A DNA stretch of 64,000 nt from Mauremys mutica (lineage: Eukaryota; Chordata; Testudines; Geoemydidae): positions 51,835,563-51,899,562 of the forward strand of contig NC_059080.1 of assembly GCF_020497125.1 (NCBI RefSeq), in the 5' to 3' direction. Within the stretch, counting starts at the first letter, position 1; the number at the start of each line of letters is the position of its first letter. The notes below the pieces were generated by a model. It made no database searches. It was not told the origin of the DNA and worked only from the letters and a program-made list of their open reading frames with translations. The position numbers were made by a program, and so were the translations under genes. Below are positions 42,914 through 54,452 of the stretch, one piece after another.

Positions 42914-44078
42914 ATGGATCCTGAACTGTTGACCCGCATGCTGTTCACTCTGACCAACACATCATGAGCGGCAGAGGAGTTATTCCTTAAACTACAAAGG
43001 CAAGAGGAGTGCGACATTGATCTCGCCACACATAGTAGCTATGACATGAGAATACTTGTGGCATTCACGGAGGTGCTTACCACAGTGGAACACCAATTCT
43101 GGGCTCGGGAAACAAGCACTGAGTAGTGGGATCACATCGTGATGCACGTTTGGGATGATGAGCAGTGGCTGCAGAACTTTCGCATGAGGAAAGCCACATT
43201 CATGGGACAGTGTGATGAGCTCGCACCAGCCCTGCAGTGCAAGGACACAAGAATGAGAGCTGCCCTGCCATTGGAGAAGCATATGGTGATTGCACTGTGG
43301 AAGCTGGCTACTCCAGACTGCTACAATTGGTCGCTAACCAGTTTGGAGTTGGAAAGTTAACCATTGGAGTCATGTTGATGCAAGTGTGCAGGGCCATTAA
43401 TTGCATACTGCTCTGAAAGACCGTGACTCTGGGCAACGTGTGTGAGATTGTGGATGGCTTTGCACAAATGGGTTTCCCTAACTGCGGAGGGGCGATCAAT
43501 GGCATGTACATTACAATTCTGGCACCAGACCACCTAGCCACTGAGTACATTAAGGGGTATTTCTCAATGGTTGTCCAGGCGCTGGTGGATCACCGTGGGC
43601 ATTTCACAGATATTAATGCAGGCTGGTCTGGAAAGGTGAATGATGCATGCATGTTTTGGAACACAGGCCTGTTCAAGAAACTGCAAGCAGGGACTTTCTT
43701 CCCAGACCAGAAGGGAAAGTCGAAATGCCCATTGTGCTCCTGGGAGACCCTGCCTACCCCTAATGCCTTGGCTCATGAAGCCATATACGGGGCAACTTGT
43801 CAGCAGCAAGGAGTCGTTCAACAACAGGCTGAGCTGGTGCAGAATGACTGTAGAGTGTGCCTTCAGTCGTTTAAAAGCTGTTTAAAAGCCTGTGCTGTAT
43901 GCGCCATAATATTTGTGAAGGGAAGGGTGAAAGTTTCACTCAGGGCTGGACGGCAGAGGCTCCGTGCCTGGAGGCTGAGTTTGAACAGCCGGAGACCAGG
44001 GCTATGAGAGGGGCACAGCACGTGGCCATAAGGATCAGGGATGCTTTGAGACAGCAATTTGAAGCTGAAAGCCAGTAA
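42914..44078 (+). pseudogene. Harbinger DDE transposase, broken
   Basis: The reading starts MDPELLTRMLFTLTN at 42914 and stops early. Helix-turn-helix-like sequence follows (43139-43360: FRMRKATFMGQCDELAP, EKHMVIALWKLAT). The catalytic region includes GFPNCGGAINGMYITILAP. Here the first acidic residue of the usual GAIDG motif is Asn (codon 43498-43500), so the triad is already lost. The second box KVNDACMFWNTGLF keeps its Asp. After a frameshift near 43740 the third box reads CRMTVECAFSRLK with the Glu. The C-terminus ends EAESQ-TAA at 44076-44078. Enzyme activity is excluded by the D-to-N change and frameshifts. The DDE_Tnp_4-type assignment is from motif order. Confidence 0.85.
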
Positions 44079-44399
44079 TATTTGTAGCTATGCTCAGGAT
44101 TGCAGTGCTTGTAATGCTAGTAGGTGATTGGTGCACATGATGCAAGAAGGGGCCTTAATATAATTGTATGTTGCTTTGCAGTGCTCTTTTTGCTTTCACT
44201 TAATAGAATAAGGATTGCTTTCAAAACAACACAAGTCTTTTATTGAAAGACAACAACCAGAGGAGAGAGTCAAACAACAAAATTCATCAGCAGGGAGTGG
44301 GGGGGCGGGGGGAATGGAAGGAATTGGGGAATGGAAGGTCTCAAGAGGAGGAGGGATCCTGGGACGGCTACAGATTTGTGTATGTCCAGGGATCATACC

Positions 44400-46165
44400 C
44401 AACATTTTCCTTTGGAGTACAATGCAGCGGGTGCTATACTGCAGCAGGGCCAAACTGCAGAGGAATGGGTGTTGAGTGCAGTGGGTATTGGGAGTCCACA
44501 CTGCTGGACTGTGTGAGGAAGAAGGAGAGGAATGGTGTGAGTAGATAGTGGAGCCAGGAGATTGATAAGAGTGTGTTGGCAGTGGGGGAGGGGAGGGCGC
44601 ATGGGAAAGAGTTTTGTGACAGCGTCTGCAGGGGAGGGCGGGCACAGAGCTGCTCGATTTGAAGAGCTAGTATCTCCTGGAACATGTCCGCTTGGTGCTC
44701 CATAACTGTTAAGAGCCACTCCGTGGCTTCTTTCTGGTGTGCCGTGTTCTCTTTTCATTCCCTATTCTCGCTGACCTGCCACTCCTTCAATTCCTTTTTC
44801 TCAGCAGCAGACTGCATCATAACCTCACGCATAAAGTCCTCCTTAGTTCTTCTTGGACGCTTTCTAATTCTTCACAACCATTCTGCCACCGATAAGGGAG
44901 GCTGGCCTCCCAAGATCATCTCTGTGAAGTTTAAATGCACCGTTTTACAGAAGCAGTATTGTTTGCAACACAGACAACACTGTTTCAGTGCTTTAAAACA
45001 CAGTCAGTACTCGCACACCTGTCACTAACTGGCTGACCCCGGGCAAGCACACATAAGCCACAAGACCCCCAAAATGGTGAGTAGCCACAAGGGTAGGGTA
45101 AATCACTGTTCCCAGACCCTGCTTTACACTGGGCATGTGGCTCTTGGGCACTTGGGGAGAGCAGCACTGGGGGGTGGGGCTGATAATCATTCCTGTTCCC
45201 ACACTTTCCACAGGAGGTGATCATTATGGAAGATATCTCACAGCTGAGAGTGAGCAGGGAATCAAGGGAGGGTCTTCTCCAAGCATGTGACTTCCACCCT
45301 GGCCCCTGTGTGGCTTGCCTGTGTGCAGCTATGGTCTCCCCACCCCACGACAGCACAATGGCGTGGGAAAATTACTGATAATGGAGCAAGAAACAAAGCA
45401 TCTCTGCCAAGGAACCTGCGGGTGCAGATTACCTAGTATCTCCATGAGAGTTTCCTGGAGAGCTGAGGCAGATACATGTGACATGAGGGAGTGTATCAGC
45501 AGTCTATTCCACCACTCAGACTAGGTATGCAGTGGGAGACAAGTCTGCTTTCTGCAACCCTCCTGCCCCCAGCAACTTGCTTCAGCAATTCCCAAAATCA
45601 GATCCACTTACCAGGGGCTTCCTCTCCTGTTTGTGCTTCACCATTATCTGACTGCTGTGACTGGCTAGGCTCCTCCAGGATAGAAAAGAGCTCTGACTGC
45701 CTGCATCTCTGGCCTCTGAGTCATCCTCTACCTCAGGTTCCCCTTCTCCCTCTTCATCCAAGATTGCCTCCTCCTGGCTCAGTTCACTCTCAACTGGCAA
45801 TGAAGCCAACAAAGTATCCACAGGGAACTTTGCAGTGGAGGGCGGGGGGGGCGGGGGTCACCACCGAGTATCACGTCCAGCTCTTTGTAGAACCAGCAGC
45901 TCGTGGGTGCGGCACCGGTGTGGCAGTTTGCCTCCCATGCCTTGCGGTAGGCGTTCTGCAGCTCCTTCACTTTTACCCTACACTGCAATGTGTCCTGGTC
46001 ATGGCCCTTTTCTATCATGCATCTAGAAATCTGTCCATAGGTATCATAATTCCGACGGCTGGAGTGCAGCTGTGACTGCTCTGCCTCCTCTTCCCAAATG
46101 CCCATGAGGTCCAGCAGCTCAGCATTGCTCCAAGTGGGGGATCACCTGGTGCGTGGAGCAGGCAT
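44400..46165 (-). pseudogene. Harbinger Myb/SANT-like protein gene, two exons, broken
   Basis: On the minus strand ATG at 46165 begins MPAPRTR, then a TGA at 46144-46142 interrupts. The same frame continues SPTWSNAELLDLMGIWEEEA and later SSRRNYDTYGQISRCMIEKG, QCRVKVKELQNAYRKAWEAN and SCWFYKELDVILGGDP. This is a complete trihelix Myb/SANT-like domain of about 90 residues. A frameshift near 45825-45840 (a long G/C run) leads to an acidic linker (SELSQEEAILDEEGEGEPEV). A splice donor (AAGCCCCTG/GTAAGT, intron from 45611) and acceptor (CTTCACAG/AGATG, ending 44922) frame a 690-bp intron. Exon 2 holds RIRKRPRRTKEDF and MEHQADMFQEILALQIEQL with one in-frame TGA. Dead in this copy. Confidence 0.8.
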
Positions 46166-46557
46166 GGCCACCTGGAAAGATGTGCTGAGACCACTGCACG
46201 CATCATCGAGCAAACAGGAAGGAGACTTTCAATTTTGCAAAGGAATGTATGGGGTGGGGCTGACAGTCACCTGAGGGCAGGGAAGTAGAGTTCAAACTGA
46301 TGACCAGAGAGGTGCATTGTGGGACACCTCCCAGAGGCCAATTGCAGCTATGTAATCACCATAGTGTCTACACAGGCACCGCAGCACTGTAGCCCCGGCG
46401 CAGAAAGCTCTACGCCTCTCATCGAGGTAGTGTTTTTAGAGCGCTGCATCTGCGCCGTTTCTGCGCATTAAGTGGCTTGGCAGTGTGTACACCTTGGGAG
46501 TTACAGCACTCAAAACTGCTTTACTCGCACAAACTTGCCAGTGTAGACAGGGCCGAA

Positions 46558-47720
46558 TGCTGTGCTGTAGTTAAGAGCTCCACTTGGGAACTTGCACACC
46601 TCCTGTAGGAAACTTGGGGCAGGAGGAGGGGCTTCTGCCCTCCCCGGCCCCTCCCAATTGGTGTCCTTGCTGTAAGCCAGCTCACTACTGCACCCTAAAC
46701 AGAGTGTGCAGGATGATATTTCCATTCCAGTCCTACTAGTGCAGAGATTGTGCAAGTTCCAGAGGCCAGCTGATATATTAATGAAAAAGGGGCATGACGG
46801 GGAGTACATGCACACATGCGCTTGAGCCCCGGTCTGGTGGTTTCCCAAGCAAGGATGCTGAGAAGGGAAGCTTTCTTCATTTTACCATTGATTCCTTTTC
46901 CACATGCTCCTCCTCCTCTTCAGCAGCAGCTCCTCTTGTAGGTCATCTGCCTCACCCTTAGGAGAGCCATGAGGAGACACCTCCACACAGAGAATCCAGA
47001 GGCTGTCTTTCACCTCCCTTAACTTTACAGGCATGCTGAATACAGACCCATCAGTCACTCTCAGTGGGAGATGTGACATGATTCAGCTGTCACTTCCTTC
47101 CCGTAATTGGCCAATAACCATTGCTTTGTAAACTACAAGAAACACTGCTGGTTTCTTTCCTTTCAGCATCCCGTCGACTCAGCCAGCTGTTAGCTCCTTG
47201 CTCAGCTTTGCAGCTGGCTTCTCCTTCCACTGTTTGTTTCCTCCCTCCCTTGGGCAGCATTTATTTCTCCCATGAAGCTGTTAGATGTCTGTGCACAGTG
47301 GCAGGGAAATCCCTATGCACAGCTTGTGTCTGTAACTACTGTCCTGCTTCCCTCCTTAGTATCCTCATTGAGAGGCTGTCCACTGCAGCTGTCTTTACTT
47401 CCTTCCCTACAACAGTGCCACCTGGCTCCTTGCCTTTCTGCTCCTTGGACACTGCTCCTGCTTAAGCCTCAAGTGATTTCTTCCCAGCTAAATCTCAAGG
47501 CCTATTCTCAATCTTAGTTCTTCCTGTCACTGTGTTGCTGACATCCTATCTTCCTTTGGTTTCTCTGCCTTAGGGTGGAATCATGCCCTTTCTGAAGTTA
47601 ATGGGAGTTTTATCAGTGACTTCCGTTGGGCTAGGATTTCACACTTAGCTGCATTCCTTTGACATTGTTAGGTTTAATCAGGCCTACTTCTAAGAACAGA
47701 TAGTAGACAATGTCCTCACC
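46558..47720. other. No gene recognised
   Basis: Unique-looking, pyrimidine-rich DNA. Near 47571-47650 TTAATGGGAGTTTTATCAGT and TGACTTCCGTTGGGCTAGGA form a palindromic old repeat seen elsewhere in reptile DNA. Confidence 0.3.
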
Positions 47721-47970
47721 CCTCTTAGCCAGAAGGCCGATTCTGGGTCAAAACAAAGGTTCATCTAGCCCAGTACCCTGTCTTCCTACAGTGGCCAATG
47801 CCATGTGCCCCAGAGGGAATGAAAAGAACAGATAATCATCAAGTGATCCATCTCGTCACCCATTCCCAGCTTCTGGCAAAACTGAGGCTAGGGACACTAT
47901 CCCTACTCATCTTGGCTAATAGCCATAGAATCATAGAATATCAGGGTTGGAAGGGACTTCAGGAGGTCAT

Positions 47971-49195
47971 CTAGTCCAACACCCTACTCAAAGCAGGACC
48001 AATCACCAACTGAATCATCCCATCCAGGGCTTCATCAAGCCTGACCTTAAAAACCTCTAAGGATGGAGATTCCACCACGTCTCTAAGTAACCCATTCCAG
48101 TGCTTCACCACCCTCCTAGTGAAAAAGTTTTTCCTAATATCCAACCTAAACCTCCTCCACTGCAACTTGAGACCATTACTACTTGTTCTGTCATCTGGTA
48201 CCACTGAGAGCAGTCTAGATCCATCCTCTTTGGAACCCCCTTTCAGGTAGTTGAAAGCAGCTATCAAATCCCCCCTCATTCTTCTCTTCTGCAGACTAAA
48301 CAATCCCAGTTCCCTCAGCCTCTCCTCATAAGTCATGTGCTCCAGTCCCCTAATCATTTTTGTTGTCCTCCGCTGGACTCTTTCCAATTTTTCCACATCC
48401 TTCTTGTAGTATGGGGCCCAAAACTGGTCACAGTACTCCAGATGAGGCCTCACCAATGCTGAATAGAGGGGAATGATCACGTCCTTTGATCAGCTGGCAA
48501 TGCCCCTACTTATACAGCCCAAAATGCTGTTAGCTTTCTTGGCAACAAGGGCACACTGCAGACTCATATTCAACTTCTCATCCACTGTACTCCCCAGGTC
48601 CTTTTCTTCAGAACTGCTGCCTAGCCATTCGGTCCCTAGTCTGTAGCAGTGTATGGGATTCTTCCATCCTAAGTGTAGGACTCTGCACTTGTCCTTGTTG
48701 AACCTCATCAGATTTCTTTTGGCCCAATCCTCTAATTTGTCTAGGTCCCTCTGTATCCTGTCCCTACCCTTCAGCACGGGTCCCCAACGCAGTGCCCGCA
48801 GGCGCCATGGCGCCCATGGGGGCATCTAAATGCGCCTGCGTCCTGGCCGGCGGTCAAGCATCCACCGAAATGCCGCCGAATTTTGGCGGCGATGCCTCTG
48901 GATGACGCCGCTTGCCGCCAACAAGCAACATCATCCAGAGGTGTCGCCGCCGAAATTCCGCCGAATTTTGGTGGCATTTCGGTGGATGCTCGACCGCTGC
49001 CTTGGTTGGGGACCACTGCTCCAGCATATCTACCACTCCTCCCAGTTTAGTGTCATGTGCAAACTTGCTGAGGGTGCAGTCCACACCATCCTCCAGATCA
49101 TTAATGAAGATATTGAACAAAACCAGTCCCAGGACCGACCCTTGGGGCACTCTGCTTGATACCAACTGCCAACTAGACATGGAGCCATTGATCAC
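47971..49195 (-). pseudogene. CR1 ORF2 reverse transcriptase C-terminal half, broken
   Basis: Pieces on the minus strand are 49195-49030 ([20 protein letters not shown], then FAHDTKLGG), 48760-48490 ([20 protein letters not shown], then KCRVLHLG) and 48480-47971 ([40 protein letters not shown]). The catalytic box reads FAHD instead of FADD, so the second aspartate-pair position is altered. The hAT insertion and a stop at 48485 further break it. Confidence 0.85.
48777..49018. mobile_element. hAT foldback element, 242 bp, in the younger CR1
   Basis: The ends CGGGTCCCCAACGCAG and CTTGGTTGGGGACCACTG are inverted repeats. CTTCAGCA and CTCCAGCA flank it (48769-48776, 49019-49026; 7 of 8). The interior is a GC-rich palindrome: GCATCCACCGAAATGCCGCC near the left is mirrored by TTGGTGGCATTTCGGTGGAT near the right. 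Confidence 0.85.
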
Positions 49196-49720
49196 TACCT
49201 GTTGAGCTCGATGATCTAGCCAGCTTTCTATCCCCCTTATAGTCCATGTATTTATCTAGTTCTTTTTTTATAGTCTTGGTCTTCACAGCATCCTCTGGCA
49301 AGGAGTTCCACAGACTGACTGTGCGTTGTGTGAAGAAGTACTTCCTTTTGTTTGTTTTAAACCTGCTGCCTATTAATTTCATTTGGTGACCTCTAGTTCT
49401 TGTGTTATGAGAAAGAGTAAATAACACTTCCTTATTTACCTTCTCCATACCAGTCATGATTTTATAGACCTCTATCATGTTGTCCGTTAGTTGTCTCTTT
49501 TCAAAAGCTAAAATGTCCCACTCTCTTTAATCTTTCCTCATATGGAAGCTGTTCCATACCCCTAATCATTTTTGTTCCCCTTTTCTGAACCTTTTCCAGT
49601 TCCAATATATCTTTTCTGAGATGGGTCAACCACATTTGTATGCAGTATTCAAGATGTGGGCGTACCATGGATTTTCTGACTGCTTCTTTAGTATTTCTGT
49701 TGGTGGCTCTTCCTCCTTCC

Positions 49721-49794
49721 TGTCTCTGCTGGAGGTCCACGGGACTTTGTTTTCAGCCCTCTCCTCTTCGTTTGCTTTGTCAAAAATGTGAGGA
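49721..49794. other. Junction DNA
   Basis: Short spacer between the older CR1 and the AT-rich foldback DNA. Confidence 0.3.
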
Positions 49795-50135
49795 CATTTC
49801 ACAGACAGTTTTGAAACAAGCATTTAGATTTTTACATTTTGTTTGAAAATGTTCACAATTTTTTTTAACAACAAAAAATTGTTAAATTTCAGTGGGAGGA
49901 AAAATACTGTCCTGTTTTTAGACTTTTTTTCTACCAGAAAAAGTGAGCATGTATGCGGGGGGAAGAGTGAAAAAGTAAGACAAATGAGATTTTTCACACC
50001 ACAAACCACACAAACATTTTTGAAAAATTGTGAAAATGTTGGTTTAGAAATGTTGACAAAACCAAAAATATTCTTATTTTTGTCAAAAGCCATGTTTTTG
50101 GTGAAAAAGGTTTATTTTGATCAAAATAAACCATC
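49795..50135. repeat. AT-rich foldback-family DNA
   Basis: Rich in TTGTTAAATTTC/GAAAATG words with mirrored blocks, for example TTTTGATCAAAATAAA near 50115. Same compositional type as the arms at 12.5, 33.2 and 37.1 kb, but the GC-richer core is missing here. Confidence 0.4.
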
Positions 50136-50244
50136 GAGCAGATTTAGTCCCTGTGTATACATTTAACAATAAATAGCTTACTGGTACGGCATACTGGACC
50201 GCACCTCCCTACTTGCATCACTGCTGGTAGGCCAAGCTGTTCTC

Positions 50245-50700
50245 ACTAGAGCTGGACCAATTCTTTTTAGCAATAGTTAATTCCTTGAAAAATGCATTTT
50301 TCAGGGCACCAACGCTATTTGCAAATTTGGTGAATAGTTTTGTGTCTCCCCCTCCCTCAAATCAAAAATTGGAAATATCAAGCTATTATTTTTCAAAAAT
50401 TGAAATGAACTATTTTGAAAATGTCATTTCACAACATTTTGAAACAAAATGTTGAATTGCAATGCCCTTTACAACGTGAAAAGATGCTGAACAAATTGTT
50501 TCAAATGATCATTTGATTCCAAAAACATTGTTTCACGTAAACATTTCATTTCAAAATGTCAGTTTGAATCAATATTCAAAACATTACATTTCAGCCGGAA
50601 TGCAGTTTACCATGTTTTTCATTTTGGTGAGGAAAAAGCAAAAAGCAAACCCATTTTTAAATTTTGATTGTTTGGTACAGCCACCAAATCAAAAGGTCAA
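50245..50700. repeat. AT-rich foldback-family DNA, second block
   Basis: The left end TAGAGCTGGACCAATTCTTT has the family terminus. The interior is AAATGTCATTTCACAACATT type with repeated CATTT/AAATG words. The right boundary is unclear. Confidence 0.4.
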
Positions 50701-53216
50701 TTACTTGCTCCACAATACGTCTCACTTTATTTTTTCCAGCGCAGAGCATTCACTAGTGAATGTTGCTGAGTGGGGGCTGTTGAGGTCATTGGAGAATGGG
50801 GTCAAGGGGATGTATTTGTGTCACTTGAACCTGGCCGAGTTGCTGTCTGGGACATCTGGTATACAAATCCATACTCTGCTGACATTCCTATCCTCTCCCA
50901 CCCCACACTTTCCCTTTCATAACAGCACTTGATATGTGTTTGGAGTCTGTCACCTCCGAGACCTTGATGCTCTGTGTTCAGAGAGCACCAGTGAAAGACA
51001 GTGACCAGCTGGCTCATGGTGACTGGGAAGAGGACACACCATTTTTACAAACAGACCAGTGCAAATCACTGCTCTGACCAAGCGTGTCATCGAATAGCAG
51101 GGTGGGGATTATCAAACGTGCTCAGCATTGGCCTATCTCTACTCCCACTACAGTCCGGGGTAGAACTCCCTTCGACTTCACTGAGGGCAGAGATAGGCCA
51201 AGGTTGAGGGTATTTGAAACACCACTGTGCAGGGGGCAGTCCTTGCTGGTAGTCAATTGCAAACTGTCACCCTCCACGCCTTGAGGTCGAGACCCCCGCA
51301 TGTCTGGGGAGGCAGAGATTCCCTCACAAAGCACTCCAGTGCTGCTGTTAGTAAGAAATAGCTATATCAGCAACACTTCCCTTAATCAGCAAACACACAG
51401 TGCCAGTGCCGCCCCAGCATCAATCCTTCAGTCACCAGCTGGGGCCTCTGTGCCCTTTGGGCTGTGGCTAATCCTTGCCTGCCACATAGAGCAGGCTCAT
51501 AGGGGCCATATATTCAGCCTGCTCCCTGGGTGTGGGCCCCAGCCCAAAGACTCTCAGCCTGCTGTGTCCCTGCAGCAGCTACCACACATGCTCTCTGGCA
51601 GCCCACGCAACTCCTTCTTCAGTCTCAGGACAGTTCTCTAGCCAGGCAGTAAGGGTGGAGAGGCTGGCCTCTCCTGTTTGTATAGCCTCTCTTTGGGAGC
51701 AGGGCCATCCTTCACAGCACCACTGCTGCTCTGTGACGTGGGGGCTCCACTTCCCCATTCATTCCAACACAGAACAGGAGCACAGACAAGATGTTCAGAA
51801 ATGACATGGGGTTTTGGATACCTCCATGAATTTCTCAGAGGGATGAGTGATATAGATGAGTTGTCCCTTATGGCATGTGAGGGTGCAGTGATGGGGGTCA
51901 TATATGAAAGTAGACAGACAGACCATATGCTTCCATGAAGTCTAGATCTTCTGAACATGAAGTTTAGGCATCAAGTTTATTCCTTCCTGACCCAGCTCTG
52001 CTTCATTGACTGTTAGTTCCATGGCTCCGACTGGCAAAGGGACAGAAAGAGAGAAAGACACAGCATAGAAGGAAGGGCCATAAGAAATGGCTGAGGATGG
52101 CAGGAGAAAAAGCATGATTGCCCTATAATCAATTGTAATTTAAAGAGTGAGATTTATTATTTCTCTGTCTGATTACTCCCATGGTGTGCCATTCATGGGG
52201 CTCATCACAAAAAACAATTGCTATTACACTGGGAGTCTCGGATGCCAAGGCCCCAGGGAGCAGCCTAATTTGGCAAGCAGTGATCCCATAATGTGGGCCG
52301 ATTGCTTTGGTATCATGGTGAAAATAACTTTCCTTGGCAGGAATACACAGTTCTCAAACATGGCTTCTTGCTTTGGATCCTTTCTATAAGGATTTTGCTC
52401 AGGGATTTTGACTAGGAACAATCAGTCAGAAGGCTGGTCACAGCGCTTCGGGTGCCCAAGGATGGATGAGATAGTGGGGGTCACCCATGAGAGTTATTAG
52501 CAAAGATTTTCGCTAAATATTGGCTCTCAAATTTCATTGCAGATATAATATTCCAGTTGAAGTAGATCTTTTCCTTGTCACTTAGGCAGAGAGAGAGAGA
52601 TGTTATTAACACAGATGGCATGAAAACAGTGGAAGCCAGAGGTCGGCTGCGCTGCCCCTGTGCAGATAAAGAGATGTTAACACACTTAGTCTGTGACAGC
52701 AGGCAGCAGCTGTTTTTATTTTATGTTCATTTTGACTTCAGTGGGAGTTTTGTGTGAGTGGGGGGCGGGACTGTAGGGGGCAATGAATGGCTATTGTAGT
52801 ACAAAAAGCTAGAGCAAGACGTGATAGGAGAAAGAAATTGCTATCATCAGGTACTAGTAAGTCACACATGTTGGAATGTCTAATACTGTAGTCAGGTATT
52901 TCAGTGTCTAATATTGTAGTCATGTGTTTCCCTGGCAAGTTGCTCAGTTCCAGTAAGCATGGTGGGGGATAAGTTATATGTCACTTCTCCAATGTTGTAT
53001 GTTTCCAATGGATTCAGTTTTCAGTTTCTCACAGATCTATTCTAGTCAAGGGTGGAACTGAAGTGCCGTATGGGCTGTGAATACCTTGGGATGGGATGAG
53101 GTTTGAAATAATGTCACAAACCAGGATCCAAATGTGTGGCTTTGCCACAAACCCTGAGCAAGAGGAAGCACATAGCTGCACTGCCCTGGGAGCAATTAAA
53201 ATCCAAATTGTGACTC
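50701..53216. other. No gene recognised
   Basis: Mostly unique-looking DNA. Frames near 51300-51960 are proline/serine-rich but lack start context, motifs or splice support. Confidence 0.3.
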
Positions 53217-53219
53217 TTA

Positions 53220-53590
53220 AGATATGTCGACACTGCCAACTAAGCCCAAGCTCTGACTCAGGTTTGAGCCCAAGCCCCTCTTCTGTCCACACACAAATCA
53301 GTCTGATGCAGGTCAGTAAGCACTCTGGCTCCAGGTCCTAGGACCCTGCTAGGGAGGTGGATCCCACTGTGCCTCAGGTCCAAGCCCTGTTACTTTGCAG
53401 TGTGGATGCAGCTAAAGACAAAGACCCGAGTCAAAAGGTCTGCCTAGTGCACAGCTGTGAGACCCATCTCCAGCAATTGTAAACCCAGGTTTACAATGCA
53501 CTGTGGATGCTTAAGCATGAGCTTGGAAACACGGAATCCATAAGCCCGAGTCGCACAGACCTGGGTTTACAGTGCAGTGTAGATATACCC
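53220..53590. mobile_element. Harbinger-like MITE, about 370 bp
   Basis: The left end AGATATGTCGACACTGC and right end (reverse complement GGGTATATCTACACTGCACT) are inverted repeats of the GTCTACACT class. The interior contains the foldback pair AAACCCAGGTTTAC and CTGGGTTTACAGTGCAGTG. No clear target duplication. Confidence 0.6.
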
Positions 53591-53664
53591 TGTGGGGCCT
53601 GGTCCCACCCTTGTTCTCATGGGGAAGTAAGCTGTGCCAGCCCTATACTTAGTGCCAATGGGGT

Positions 53665-54452
53665 TGCAAGTGCTTTGGAGGATAGGATTAAAATTCAAAA
53701 TGATCGGGACAAACTGGAGAAATGGTCTGAAGTAAATAGGATGAAATTCCATAAGGACAAATGCAAAGTACTCCACTTAGGAAGGAACAATCAGTTGCAC
53801 ACATACAAAATGGGAAATGACTGCCTAGGAAGGAGTACTGTGGAAAGGGATCTGGGGGTCATAGTGGACCACAAGCTAAATATGAATCAACAGTGTAACG
53901 CTGTTGCATAAAAAGCAAACATCCTTCTGGGATGTATTAGCAGGAGTGTTTTAAGCAAGACTCTGTGCTGATTAAGCTTCAACTGGAGTATCATATTCAG
54001 TTCTGGGTGCCACATATCAGGAAGGCTGTGGACAAATTGGAGAAAGTCCAGAGAAGAGCAACAAAAATGATGAAAGGTCTAGAAAACATGACCTCTGAGG
54101 GAAGATTGAAAAAATTGGGTTTGTTTAGTGTGGAAAAGAGAAGACTGAGAGAGGACATGATAACAGTTTTCAATTACATAAAAGGTTGTTACAAGGAGGG
54201 AGAAAAATTGTTTTTTCTTAACATCTGAGGATAGGACAAGAAGCAGTGGGCTTAAACTGCAGCAAGGGAGGCTTAAAATTCTGGAATAAATTGCCTAGGG
54301 GGGTTGTGGAATATCCATCATTGAAGATTTTTAAGAGCAGGTTAGACAAACACCTCTCAGGGATGGTCATGATAATACTTAGTTCTTCCATGAGTGCAGG
54401 GGACTGGACTAGATGACCTCTCGAGGTCCCTTCCAGTCCAATGATTCTAATT
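53665..54452 (+). mobile_element. CR1 LINE copy (5'-truncated) with broken ORF2 C-terminus
   Basis: Plus-strand frames encode NDRDKLEKWSEVNRMKFHKD then KCKVLHLGRNNQ and DLGVIVDHKLNMNQQ, stop, and resume with LEYHIQFWVPHIRKAVDKLE and KKLGLFSVEKRRLRED. This is the C-terminal third of CR1 ORF2, disrupted by a TAA near 53911 and a frameshift. The 3' UTR ends at GGACTGGACTAGATGACCTC and CCAATGATTCTAATT. Confidence 0.85.

Larger units (their letters stand above)
42551..46554 (+). mobile_element. Harbinger DNA transposon with both genes, about 4.0 kb
   Basis: The ends GGGCACGTCTACACTGGCAA and (reverse complement) GGCCCTGTCTACACTGGCAA are inverted repeats. A transposase relic lies on the plus strand (42914-44078) and a two-exon Myb/SANT gene relic on the minus strand (46165-44400), transcribed convergently. 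This two-gene, opposed layout is characteristic of vertebrate Harbinger elements. No convincing 3-bp target duplication was found, which with the coding damage suggests an old copy. Confidence 0.85.
47925..49240 (-). mobile_element. Younger CR1 inserted in the older CR1, itself carrying a hAT
   Basis: The 3' end reads CATAGAATCATAGAATATCA with GGTTGGAAGGGACTTCAGGA. The body covers ORF2 C-terminal and palm sequence to about 49240. The hAT at 48777-49018 splits it. Removing both insertions restores the older CR1, which gives a three-step order of events. Confidence 0.85.
47725..49720 (-). mobile_element. Older CR1 copy, split by a younger CR1
   Basis: The 3' part is at 47725-47924 (TTCATCTAGCCCAGTACCCT, AGTGGCCAATGCCATGTGCC, TCTTGGCTAATAGCC). 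The rest resumes at 49241 (TCCATGTATTTATCTAGTTC) and runs to about 49720. That part has a C-terminal ORF2 frame with [20 protein letters not shown] and [11 protein letters not shown], then an HLEYCIQMWL-containing piece upstream. The subfamily differs from the CR1 inside it. Confidence 0.85.

Noticed and set aside
48854..49478. Frames of about 100-113 codons with mixed LINE and novel sequence
   Set aside because: They cross hAT/CR1 or CR1/CR1 junctions; the fusions are accidental products of nested insertion.
51300..51641. 113-codon frame near other overlapping frames
   Set aside because: Overlapping frames on both strands and no recognisable domain; no splice sites fitting an exon.
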